Notes under the pieces: model-generated | The model's input: the letters and a program-made list of their open reading frames with translations, nothing else | What the model was told of the DNA's origin: nothing | Database searches by the model: none | Part shown: positions 24,178-32,752 of the stretch, piece by piece | Layout: each line of letters opens with the position of its first letter | How positions within the stretch are numbered: the stretch's first letter is position 1 | Assembly: GCA_949296075.1 (NCBI GenBank) | Contig: CASFNG010000006.1 | Location: 124,001-188,000, forward strand | From: an uncultured Parabacteroides sp. | GTDB taxonomy: Bacteria; Bacteroidota; Bacteroidia; Bacteroidales; Tannerellaceae | Length of the DNA: 64,000 bases | Direction of reading: 5' to 3' | Position numbers and translations under genes: made by a program

Positions 24178-27100
24178 TTAAAATGCCACATTCACACCCA
24201 AGGTAAACGTTCTCGCTCTCGGATAAGAGAAGAAGGCCATGTTCTGACCGAACTGAGCGGAAGAAGTCACACCGTTCGTCGTGTCGATCTGAGAAGTTGC
24301 CTCCGGATCATATCCCTTGAAGTCCTTCGCCGTGATCAGGAAAGCGTTGTTCACGTTGAAATAAACACGCAAGCTGCTGAACGGCGTCTTCTTCAACTGG
24401 TCGGAATCGAACGTATAACCCAACTGGATCAAGTTGGCACGCAGGTAAGAACCGTTGGCCACCCACTGCGAGTCAGTCAGGGTATCCTGTCCGGCATGGT
24501 CACCGTTGAACAACCAGATAGCCTGCTGCATAGAATCCGGGTTCGTACCATCGTAAGCGTCATACAGGATATTCGTCAAACCGTTGGTCATACCGAAGCG
24601 GTCGTATGTAGAGTGGCAGAATTGTTGCAAGGTCTGTACGCCTGCCACGAACTGCAAGTCCAAGGTGAAATCCCAGTTCTTCCAACGCAAGGTATTAATC
24701 ATAGACCCAGTCCAATCGGGTACACCCTTACCGATGATCTCGCGCTCAGCGGAACGTTTGGCGCGACCGATCTGCTTCTGCTCGCACAGACCAGCCTCAT
24801 AGTCCTCGACCGTATAGACACCATAGCGCTTGTATCCGTAGAAGCTACCCACGCTCTCGCCAACCCGCAGGATGGAGGCTCCGCTCACCCACTCGTTCAT
24901 CAAGATATCCTCGTCGTTCTCACCCAAGGAGAGGATCTTGTTCTTGTTGTAGTTAGCGTTGATGGTAGTCGTCCATGAGAAGTCGCTCGTCTCGATATTC
25001 CGGGTAGTCAACATCAAGTCGAGACCCTGGTTACGGATCGAGCCGATATTACGGTAGATCGAGGTGAAACCGGTGGTGTACGGAACCGGGGCATCCAGCA
25101 ACAGATCCGTTGTCTTCTTGTTATAGTACGAAGCGTCCAACGTAATCCGGTTCTGCAAGAAACCCAAATCGAAACCTATATCAAACTGAGCGGTCTTCTC
25201 CCATTTCAGATCCGAGTTCGGGATCCTTCCCAAATGCGACCAAGGCGCACGGTTACCGTTAATCAGCATCGTCCCGGACTCGATCGTCGCCAACGAACGA
25301 TACACGCCGATCTCGGAGTTACCGGTCAGACCGTAGCTGGTATGCAGCTTCAAGTTGCTGAACACCTGCTGCTCCGCCATGAAATCCTCCTGCGTCACGT
25401 TCCAAGCCAGACCAGCTGAAGGGAAGAAAGCATATTTATTGTTCTCACCGAACTTGGAAGATCCATCGTAACGCCCCGTCACGGTAGCCGAATAACGATC
25501 CTTCCAAGTGTAAGCCAAACGCAAGAAGTAGGAGTTCATCGCCCAACGCTCCCAGTAAGTCTTTGGAGGATCGGGTACCGTACCGGACTCCATGAAATAA
25601 TCTTCCAGACGGTCGGATGTGAAGTTCTGCGTGTACATCCGGGAGTAGTCGTATTTACGCTCCTGCCAAGACAAACCGGCCATCGCGTTGATACGGTGCT
25701 CACCGAAGGTCTTGTTGTAGGTCAAATAGGTCTCCTCCTGCCAATAAAGCGTATTGGCGTGATAACGCTCAGCGCGGCCTCTCTGGTCGTAAGCCAAGTT
25801 CACCAGGTCGCTCGGCATATATTTGTGCAAAGCCTTGAAGTTGGCATCGATACCGAACTGGGTCTTCAGGTCCAAACCGTCGATGATGTGGAACGTCAAC
25901 GCCGCGTTACCGAAGATCTTCGTGTTGTAGGTCATGTTCTTGTAGTTATTCAAGATATGAACCGGGTTCGACATGGCCTCGAAGTCCATCGGCATACCCT
26001 GCGGCGTGTTCGTGGAGGTAGCCTCGCCATCATAATAGACCGGCATCCAAGGCACCATCTCGATCATGGTACGGCGGGCATCCTGTCCACCACCCTCCTC
26101 AGGCGTGGAGTTGCCCCACGTATGGTTCACGGAGAGGTTGATCGAGGTAGAGAGCCACTTCGTCGGGTCAGCGTCGTAAGCGAGCTTAGCGTTCAAACGT
26201 TTAGAGTAGGTATTCAACATGATACCTTGATTGTCCGTATAGTTCAGAAAAGCTCCCATCGAGGATTTCTCGCCGGCCTGCTGTACATTCAGCTGATGGT
26301 TGTGAGAGATAGCGGTACGAGTCGCCTCATCCTGCCAATCGGTATCGTAAAGCGGATTACCGTTCTCATCGAAGAAACGGCGATCGGTAAACCAGTCCGC
26401 ACGGTTCGTGGACCAGTTAAAGCCACCCCAACGGTTCTCGTTCTCGATACCCTGCATAAAGGCGTCGCACCACTCCTGGGAGTTCATCACGTCCATCTTG
26501 CGGGCACGGTGCGCCAAGCTGACAGATCCTTGGTAGCTAACCTGTATACCCTCGCCTCCTTTCTTACCGCGCTTGGTCGTCACCATGATGACACCATTCG
26601 CGCCGCGGGCACCATAAATAGCGGTAGCGGAAGCGTCCTTCAAGACCTCCATCGACTCAATATCGTTCGGGTTCATCAAGTAGAAGTTCTCCATTACCAC
26701 GCCATCCACCACGTACAAGGGGTCAGAAGAGGCGTTGATGGTAGCCTGACCACGGATTACGACACGGCTTCCGTAAGCGCCCGGCTGGCTGGAGTTAGAG
26801 AAGATGTTCACACCGGCGGCCTTACCACGCAAGTTATCCAAGGCACTAAAGTTCTGGGCCTTCAACATATCCTCGCCCTTCGCCGTAGAGATGGATCCTG
26901 TCACGTCGGACTTACGCATCGTACCGTAACCGACAACCACGACCTCATCCAAGGTTTGCGTATCCTCCTTCAGGATCACGTTGATCGCCGCTTGATCCCC
27001 TACCGGGATCTCCTGGGACAGATAACCGATATAGGAAATCACCAATATCCCGTTCGCGGGGACATCCGTTAAGGTGAAGTTTCCGTCGAAGTCCGTAATC

Positions 27101-27351
27101 GTACCGTTGGTGGTACCTTTCACCACGATGTTCGCGCCTATAATAGGCTCACCGGTAGCATCGACCACGTTGCCCGTCACTTGCTTGTTCTGTTGTACAG
27201 CCATGCTCTCGTCCACCACGCCAACAGAGGCATGGGCCGCCATCGTGGATGCCACGGAGAAAGCTGAAAGTAGCAAGCAGAACGCTGAGGCTTTCGCTAT
27301 ACCCGAGAAGGATAATAGCTTAGATTCATTCTTTGTCATTTTGCTTTTCAT
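24178..27351 (-). CDS. SusC/RagA-family TonB-dependent outer membrane transporter (pair 1)
   Basis: A 1057-residue TonB-linked outer membrane protein. After a long signal peptide comes a carboxypeptidase-D-like domain (TGNVVDATGEPIIGANIVVKGTTNGTITDFDGNFTL, about 60-140), then the SusC signature DEVVVVGYGTMRKSDVTGS, the plug (LRGKAAGVNIFSNSSQPGAYGSRVVIRG to GARGANGVIMVTTKRGKK) and a beta-barrel ending in FTLGVNVAF with the C-terminal Phe. It imports glycan fragments captured with SusD. It is very similar to the second SusC (29443-32574) through the plug and much of the barrel. It has its own promoter at 27476. Confidence 0.96.
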   Translation of the reverse strand: MKSKMTKNESKLLSFSGIAKASAFCLLLSAFSVASTMAAHASVGVVDESMAVQQNKQVTGNVVDATGEPIIGANIVVKGTTNGTITDFDGNFTLTDVPANGILVISYIGYLSQEIPVGDQAAINVILKEDTQTLDEVVVVGYGTMRKSDVTGSISTAKGEDMLKAQNFSALDNLRGKAAGVNIFSNSSQPGAYGSRVVIRGQATINASSDPLYVVDGVVMENFYLMNPNDIESMEVLKDASATAIYGARGANGVIMVTTKRGKKGGEGIQVSYQGSVSLAHRARKMDVMNSQEWCDAFMQGIENENRWGGFNWSTNRADWFTDRRFFDENGNPLYDTDWQDEATRTAISHNHQLNVQQAGEKSSMGAFLNYTDNQGIMLNTYSKRLNAKLAYDADPTKWLSTSINLSVNHTWGNSTPEEGGGQDARRTMIEMVPWMPVYYDGEATSTNTPQGMPMDFEAMSNPVHILNNYKNMTYNTKIFGNAALTFHIIDGLDLKTQFGIDANFKALHKYMPSDLVNLAYDQRGRAERYHANTLYWQEETYLTYNKTFGEHRINAMAGLSWQERKYDYSRMYTQNFTSDRLEDYFMESGTVPDPPKTYWERWAMNSYFLRLAYTWKDRYSATVTGRYDGSSKFGENNKYAFFPSAGLAWNVTQEDFMAEQQVFSNLKLHTSYGLTGNSEIGVYRSLATIESGTMLINGNRAPWSHLGRIPNSDLKWEKTAQFDIGFDLGFLQNRITLDASYYNKKTTDLLLDAPVPYTTGFTSIYRNIGSIRNQGLDLMLTTRNIETSDFSWTTTINANYNKNKILSLGENDEDILMNEWVSGASILRVGESVGSFYGYKRYGVYTVEDYEAGLCEQKQIGRAKRSAEREIIGKGVPDWTGSMINTLRWKNWDFTLDLQFVAGVQTLQQFCHSTYDRFGMTNGLTNILYDAYDGTNPDSMQQAIWLFNGDHAGQDTLTDSQWVANGSYLRANLIQLGYTFDSDQLKKTPFSSLRVYFNVNNAFLITAKDFKGYDPEATSQIDTTNGVTSSAQFGQNMAFFSYPRARTFTLGVNVAF

Positions 27352-27454
27352 TTAATTATGTTTGGTAATATAACAATGATCCGACTAACAAAAGCCTCTA
27401 TCTTATATGAATAAAGACCCTTATAACTCTATAACCCAATGTCTTTCCTATATA

Positions 27455-27472
27455 CTCGAATCGAAATTCGAG
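27455..27472 (-). repeat. Inverted repeat at the start of the susC (pair 1) transcript
   Basis: CTCGAAT (27455-27461) and ATTCGAG (27466-27472) are perfect inverted repeats around CGAA. They begin 3 bases downstream of the -7 box, across the predicted start site. This could be an operator or the first RNA stem of the leader. Confidence 0.5.
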
Positions 27473-27475
27473 TTG

Positions 27476-27483
27476 CAAATATA
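27476..27483 (-). promoter_or_regulatory. Promoter -7 box of susC/susD pair 1
   Basis: Minus-strand TATATTTG matches TAnnTTTG exactly. The predicted leader is about 115 bases long before the SusC ATG at 27351. Confidence 0.65.
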
Positions 27484-27763
27484 TGTTTTTTTTTTTTCAA
27501 TAAACCTGAAACACGAGATTTTAACGCTATTTTTTTGTCATGAAATCGATTCCCAAACTCAATATTTTGCCCTTAATTAATATCATTTTGATAGGATATA
27601 AATCAAGACTCGATCATATCATCATAGAAATCATCTATCCGTGTTAATAAATGATACACAATTATGCACTTATTAATATTCTTGTCTTTCAATATCATGA
27701 CGATCCTTTTTCAAAAGCATTACAACCAAAAATAAAAAAGGCCCCGAAGGATTCCCCTAAAGC
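27484..27763. other. A+T-rich gap between the two SusCD pairs
   Basis: The gene-free stretch between the pairs spans 27352-27826. Its ends are explained by the susC leader and promoter (27352-27483) and by the terminator of pair 2 (27764-27799). The middle 280 bases are A+T-rich, with poly-A/T tracts upstream of the promoter. I see no ORF, tRNA or convincing RNA structure in them. An upstream activator site would be expected somewhere here, but I cannot point to one. Confidence 0.5.
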
Positions 27764-27799
27764 AAAAAGGGTGTGCCGAATTGTGTCGGCACACCCTTT
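27764..27799 (-). terminator. Intrinsic terminator after SusCD pair 2
   Basis: Minus strand: AAAGGGTGTGCCGA (27799-27786) and TCGGCACACCCTTT (27779-27766) form a perfect 14-base stem with a 6-base loop, then T-rich sequence. It lies 27 bases after the SusD stop. Confidence 0.92.
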
Positions 27800-27826
27800 A
27801 ACGGCAATCTTATATAAAGATATTAC

Positions 27827-29413
27827 TTATTTGACCGCATAGCCATCGTTCTGCGTCAACTTCGGGTTACGCTGGATCTCATCCACGGGTATCGGCCAAT
27901 AGAGATCGGAAGCCTTGAAGGTAGCTCCGCTCGCGTTCTTGGCACCAACCAAGTCCACGTAGCGCACCTCTCCTCTCTTTGTCTCGGATACCTCCGGAAA
28001 CTTGCCTGTACGCACGCACAGATCCCACATCTTGAACTCCAGCGGCATCTCGCGCAAACGCTCCGTCCAACAAGCCTCGATAAAGGTCTGCTTGTCCAAC
28101 GAGCGTAATCCAGCGGCGATCTCCTCTGCCGTCTTGCCCTCCATGTTCGCACGAGCTTGCACCTGAGCCAGGTAACCGGCAGCCTCAGCAGTGACACCTT
28201 CCGTCTGGGCGATACATTCCGCCGCGTCAAGCAAGGCCTCCGCATAGCGATAGATATTCCAGTCCTTGGTGCCTCGTCCGGTATTCAGCAGCGCATCCTC
28301 GTCATAATAATACCAGCAGCAGGCCAGATTCTCCGCCGCGTTCCATACAGCACCCGTACTTGGGTTCGTGTAAGTCCAATGGAAGAACTGGTTCGGCTGT
28401 ACGCGGAGATCATTCGCCTCATAAATATTCAGGAAACGGTTGATCGGCCCGTGGATACGTTGCGTGATCGCATAAGTGCCAAACAGCTTTGACTTTCCGG
28501 AAGTAGCTCCTCCGTCGAAAGCGTAAGTAGGCAGCCAGCCGCTGTTGCTGATCTCGTTGTTGAACTCATAGGCGTAGATTGACTCCGCCAAATCGTCCTG
28601 GGCACGCAGTTTGTTATAAGCACTGCCTGAGCCTAAATCGTCGTTTACGGCCAACTTGTGGGCGGAATTCACCACCTCGCGCACCGAAACAGCTGCCTCG
28701 GCATATTTATGTTGCAACATATACGCATCGGTCAACGTCATCGCTGCCACGTATCGCGTGATGCGGTGACCGTTCTCGGAGAACGTGGTGGCGGGTAACA
28801 GACGGATCGCCTCCTTCAGGTCGCTCTCGATTTGGGCATAGATCGTAGCCGTCTCCGTACGCGGCAACTCCATGTTCACAGCCAACTCGTAAGGCTCAGT
28901 ATAGAAGGGGACCGCCCCAAAGGTCTTCACCAAATAGAAATAATTGAATGCCCGGAAGAACATCGCCTCCCCTTTCAAGGTATTGGCGGTGGCCTCATCC
29001 ATCTTCACCTCCGGTAAGTGCTTAAGCGTACCGTTTGCCACGTTAATGGCGTTATAACATCTTTTCCAGATCTCCTCCAAAGGGTGAGAGATTTGCATCG
29101 TATATTGCTGGCGGGTCAACTCTCTGGAATAGCGGCAGATAATCTCCTGCCCCTCATAGCTATTCGTAAAATAACCGGTCAGATCCTCCTGTATGGACTG
29201 GAACGAGGCGACATAAGCGCTCCCAAAGTTCGTGTATGCGTAAGTAGCACCACTCCTGTACAACCGATTCACGTTCCCTTGTAACTGAGCCGCAGTCTTA
29301 TAATAGGCAACATCGGTCAACGTAGCCCTCGGCTCTTCCTTTAAGAAATCGCTACAAGCCGTAAAATGCATCAATCCGGCACAAGCGATCGCTATCGTTA
29401 TGATTTTTTTCAT
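27827..29413 (-). CDS. SusD/RagB-family glycan-binding lipoprotein (pair 2)
   Basis: A 528-residue SusD-family lipoprotein, clearly paralogous to the one at 22556. The signal ends FTAC (Cys20) followed by SDFLKEEP, an acidic surface-export-like stretch. Shared landmarks include KRCYNAINVANGTLKHLPEV, GEAMFFRAFNYFYLVKTFGAVPFY, FIEACWTERLREMPLEFKMWDLCVR and WPIPVDEIQRNPKLTQNDGY. I use the ATG at 29413; five residues upstream are not needed for the signal. Its SusC ends 29 bases before. The divergence from pair 1 is greater in the middle of the protein than at the ends, where ligand contacts would be expected. Confidence 0.95.
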   Translation of the reverse strand: MKKIITIAIACAGLMHFTACSDFLKEEPRATLTDVAYYKTAAQLQGNVNRLYRSGATYAYTNFGSAYVASFQSIQEDLTGYFTNSYEGQEIICRYSRELTRQQYTMQISHPLEEIWKRCYNAINVANGTLKHLPEVKMDEATANTLKGEAMFFRAFNYFYLVKTFGAVPFYTEPYELAVNMELPRTETATIYAQIESDLKEAIRLLPATTFSENGHRITRYVAAMTLTDAYMLQHKYAEAAVSVREVVNSAHKLAVNDDLGSGSAYNKLRAQDDLAESIYAYEFNNEISNSGWLPTYAFDGGATSGKSKLFGTYAITQRIHGPINRFLNIYEANDLRVQPNQFFHWTYTNPSTGAVWNAAENLACCWYYYDEDALLNTGRGTKDWNIYRYAEALLDAAECIAQTEGVTAEAAGYLAQVQARANMEGKTAEEIAAGLRSLDKQTFIEACWTERLREMPLEFKMWDLCVRTGKFPEVSETKRGEVRYVDLVGAKNASGATFKASDLYWPIPVDEIQRNPKLTQNDGYAVK

Positions 29414-29442
29414 CTCTATTCTCGTCAATTTTATGGGATTAA

Positions 29443-32400
29443 TTAAAACGTAACATTAACACCGAACGTGAACGTTCTCGCCCTCGGATAAGAGAAGAAA
29501 GTCATGTTCTGCCCAAACTTCCCGCCTGTCTCGGAAGTGGACTCAGGATCGTATCCGTTGAAGTCTTTCGAGACGATCTGGAACAGGTTGTTACCGCTCG
29601 CATAAACACGCAAGCCAGACAAACCTATCTTACGGATCACGTTAGAGTCGAAGGTGTACCCCAATTGCAGCATGTTCATGCGTAGGTACGAACCATTAGC
29701 CACCCAACCGCTGTCGGTAGCGGAATCTTGTCCGGCATGACCATCTTGAGCGATGTAAATCATCTGCTCCATCGTATCCGGATTTGAGCCGTTATAGGCA
29801 TCGTATAAGATATTCTTCAAGCCATTGGTAAAACCAAAACGGTCATACGTGGAATGATAGAAGCGCTGCAACGTCTCTACCCCCCATACAAATTGCATAT
29901 CTACCGTCAGGTCGAAATTCTTATATGAGAAGTTGTTGATCCAGCTTCCGGTCCAATCAGGTAATCCCTTTCCGATAATTTGACGCTCAGACGAACGTTT
30001 CGCACGGCCTACTTGTGTCTGCTTGCACAAGCCATTCTTATAGTCTTCCTCGGTGTAGACCCCCTCGCGCACCAAGCCAAAGAAACTACCCATACTCTCT
30101 CCAACTCGTAGGATGCTACCGCCGCTTACCCAGTCGTACATATATACATCCGCATTCGTATCGCCCAACTGGAGAATCTTATTCTTGTTATAGTTCAGAT
30201 TTACGGTCGAGCTCCAAGTAAACTCATTCTGGAGGGGAGTAGCATTTACCATCAAGTCCATACCTTGGTTACGTACCGAACCTATATTCTTATAAATCGA
30301 GGTAAATCCCGTAGAATAGGGAATCGGGCAGTCTAATAACAGGTCGGTTGTCTTCTTGTTGTAGTAAGCCACGTCAAAATTCAGGCGGTTCTGGAACAGC
30401 CCTAAGTTGAAACCTACATCAAACTGCCCTGTCTTCTCCCACTTCAAGTCCGGATTCGGCATGGAATTAATAAAGGAATAAGGAGCACGCACGTTATTGA
30501 TCAAATACGTACCCGACTCAACCTTACCCAATGACTGATATGGATCGATCTCAGAGTTACCGGTCAAACCGTAACTGGTATGCAACTTCAAATTACTGAT
30601 CACATCTTGATCGGCCATGAAGTCCTCTTGAGAGATCGTCCACGCCAAACCAGCTGAGGGGAAGAAGGCATACTTATTATTTTCCCCAAACTTAGAAGAT
30701 CCATCGACACGGCCTGTTACCGTAGCGGAGTAACGGTCTTTGTACGTATAGGCCAAACGCAAGAAGTAAGAGTTCATCGCCCAGCGGCTCCAATCCGACT
30801 CCGGAGAAGCAGGAGTGGTACCTACCCCCATGTTATAATCCTCAAAGAAATCATCAGAGAATCCTTCCGTCTTCGACTTATTCCGCCGATACGTACGCTC
30901 TTGCCATGACAAACCTGCCATAGCGTTGATACGGTGATCTCCGAACACCTTATTATAAGTAAGGTAAGTTTCCTCTTGCCAATACAAAGTGTTCCAGTTC
31001 TCATATTCCGCCCAGCCGTTCGGCATGGAAATATTATTCAATTTCACGGACGAATATCCCCGGTACTGCTTGTTATGGCTATCGATACCGAACTGAGTCT
31101 TCAGGTCCAAACCATCAATAATATGGAATGTCAGAGCGGCATTCCCGAAGATTTGCGTATTGTAACGCATCCGGCGTTGCTGATCGAGGATGAAAACCGG
31201 ATTCGACATACCCTCCAATCCAGAGAAGGAAGTTGATGTTGAAGTCGTATATTCCCCATTTGCGTCACGAACCGGCATCCAAGGAACCATCTCAATCATG
31301 GTACGGCGAGCCTCCTGGCCGCCACCGTCCTCCGGGGTATAGCGTCCCCACGTATGATTCACCAACACGTTCACAGAAGTAGAGAGCCACGACAACGGAT
31401 CAGCGTCGTAAGCCATCTTCGCATTAATACGTTTATTATATGTATTGTTCACGATACCCTGCTGATCAGTGTAGTTCAAGAAAGCGCCCATCGACGACTT
31501 CTTGCCCGCCTGTTGAATGTTCAACTGGTGATTATGCGAGACAGCCGTACGGGTAGCCTCATCCTGCCAATCGGTATCATAGAGGGGATTTCCACTGGCA
31601 TCAAAATAGTTCTTATCCTTGAACCAATCGGCACGATTAAGCGACCAGTTCTTTCCCTGCCACTTGTTCTCATTCGCCAGACCGATCATAAAGGCCTCTA
31701 CCCATTCCTCGGCATTCAGCACATCCATCTTACGGGCGATATGGCTGACACTAAGCGATCCTTGATAGCTTACAGACACACCTTCTCCATCCTTCTTGCC
31801 GCGCTTGGTCGTCACCATGATGACACCATTAGCGCCGCGGGCACCATAAATAGCGGCGGCGGAAGCATCTTTCAACACCTCCATCGACTCAATGTCGTTC
31901 GGGTTCACCAAATCAAAATTCTCCATCACGACGCCATCCACTACATACAAAGGATCCGAAGAGGCGTTGATCGTCGCCATACCACGAATAATCACTCGGT
32001 TGGAATACGCACCCGGCTGACTGGAGTTCGAGAAGATGTTCACACCGGAAACCTTACCACGCAAGTTATCCAAGGCACTAAAGTTCTGGTTCTTCGTCAG
32101 GTCATCACCCTTCGCTACAGAAATAGAGCCAGTCACATCTGATTTACGCATCGTTCCGTAACCGACAACAACTACCTCATCAAGCGCTTGCGTGTCCTCC
32201 TTCAAAGTCACATTAATCATCGATTGGTTCCCGACGGGAATCTCTTGTGTGAGATAACCGATGTAAGAGATAACCAACACCTGGTCTGCCGAGACTCCTT
32301 CAACGGAGAATTTTCCATCAAAATCAGTGATTACACCATTGGTTGTACCCTTTACTACCACGTTAGCGCCGATTACAGGCAAACCTGTTGCGTCAACTAC

Positions 32401-32574
32401 CACTCCTGTTACCTTTTTGCCTTGCTGCACGATCGCGGTTCCCTCGGTCTCGCCTGTTTGGGCGGGAGCCGCTGTCACCACGTTGACAGTCGCAAAAGCA
32501 GAAAGCAACGAACAAAGCACAGCGGCTTTAGCGATCCCCGCAAACGAGGATTCGCATACATTCAATTTTGGCAT
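29443..32574 (-). CDS. SusC/RagA-family TonB-dependent outer membrane transporter (pair 2)
   Basis: A 1043-residue paralogue of the SusC at 24178. Order of parts: signal peptide (ending near TAAPAQ), carboxypeptidase-D-like domain (VTGVVVDATGLPVIGANVVVKG), SusC box DEVVVVGYGTMRKSDVTGS, plug (LRGKVSGVNIFSNSSQPGAYSNRVIIRG), barrel, terminal FGVNVTF. Long blocks are nearly identical to pair 1, such as NPLYDTDWQDEATRTA and GGGQ-ARRTMIEMVPWMPV. Third codon positions look more A/T-rich than in pair 1. It has its own promoter at 32678 and sits first in the locus. Confidence 0.96.
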   Translation of the reverse strand: MPKLNVCESSFAGIAKAAVLCSLLSAFATVNVVTAAPAQTGETEGTAIVQQGKKVTGVVVDATGLPVIGANVVVKGTTNGVITDFDGKFSVEGVSADQVLVISYIGYLTQEIPVGNQSMINVTLKEDTQALDEVVVVGYGTMRKSDVTGSISVAKGDDLTKNQNFSALDNLRGKVSGVNIFSNSSQPGAYSNRVIIRGMATINASSDPLYVVDGVVMENFDLVNPNDIESMEVLKDASAAAIYGARGANGVIMVTTKRGKKDGEGVSVSYQGSLSVSHIARKMDVLNAEEWVEAFMIGLANENKWQGKNWSLNRADWFKDKNYFDASGNPLYDTDWQDEATRTAVSHNHQLNIQQAGKKSSMGAFLNYTDQQGIVNNTYNKRINAKMAYDADPLSWLSTSVNVLVNHTWGRYTPEDGGGQEARRTMIEMVPWMPVRDANGEYTTSTSTSFSGLEGMSNPVFILDQQRRMRYNTQIFGNAALTFHIIDGLDLKTQFGIDSHNKQYRGYSSVKLNNISMPNGWAEYENWNTLYWQEETYLTYNKVFGDHRINAMAGLSWQERTYRRNKSKTEGFSDDFFEDYNMGVGTTPASPESDWSRWAMNSYFLRLAYTYKDRYSATVTGRVDGSSKFGENNKYAFFPSAGLAWTISQEDFMADQDVISNLKLHTSYGLTGNSEIDPYQSLGKVESGTYLINNVRAPYSFINSMPNPDLKWEKTGQFDVGFNLGLFQNRLNFDVAYYNKKTTDLLLDCPIPYSTGFTSIYKNIGSVRNQGMDLMVNATPLQNEFTWSSTVNLNYNKNKILQLGDTNADVYMYDWVSGGSILRVGESMGSFFGLVREGVYTEEDYKNGLCKQTQVGRAKRSSERQIIGKGLPDWTGSWINNFSYKNFDLTVDMQFVWGVETLQRFYHSTYDRFGFTNGLKNILYDAYNGSNPDTMEQMIYIAQDGHAGQDSATDSGWVANGSYLRMNMLQLGYTFDSNVIRKIGLSGLRVYASGNNLFQIVSKDFNGYDPESTSETGGKFGQNMTFFSYPRARTFTFGVNVTF

Positions 32575-32677
32575 TTCGCTCTTGTTTAGATTTAACTATT
32601 TAACATTTACTTTTTCGGAGAAAGACGTTTTTTAAACCGCACTATTCATCCAAAAACTACAGTTTTTTCTCGAAGGA

Positions 32678-32685
32678 CAAATATA
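32678..32685 (-). promoter_or_regulatory. Promoter -7 box of susC/susD pair 2
   Basis: Minus-strand TATATTTG is an exact match. Just downstream, AAAAACT (32652-32658) and AGTTTTT (32661-32667) form an inverted repeat, and upstream TGTAC-AAA-GTACA (32729-32741) is a small palindrome that could bind a regulator. Confidence 0.6.
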
Positions 32686-32752
32686 AAGATGTTTTTTTTA
32701 ATTTAAACTCCAAAAACGAAATAATTATTGTACAAAGTACACAAAGCCCGTA

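Noticed and set aside
25696..27072. A 458-codon plus-strand open frame over susC
   Set aside because: Antisense to a well-supported SusC gene, with repetitive His/Val/Arg content and no recognisable domain.
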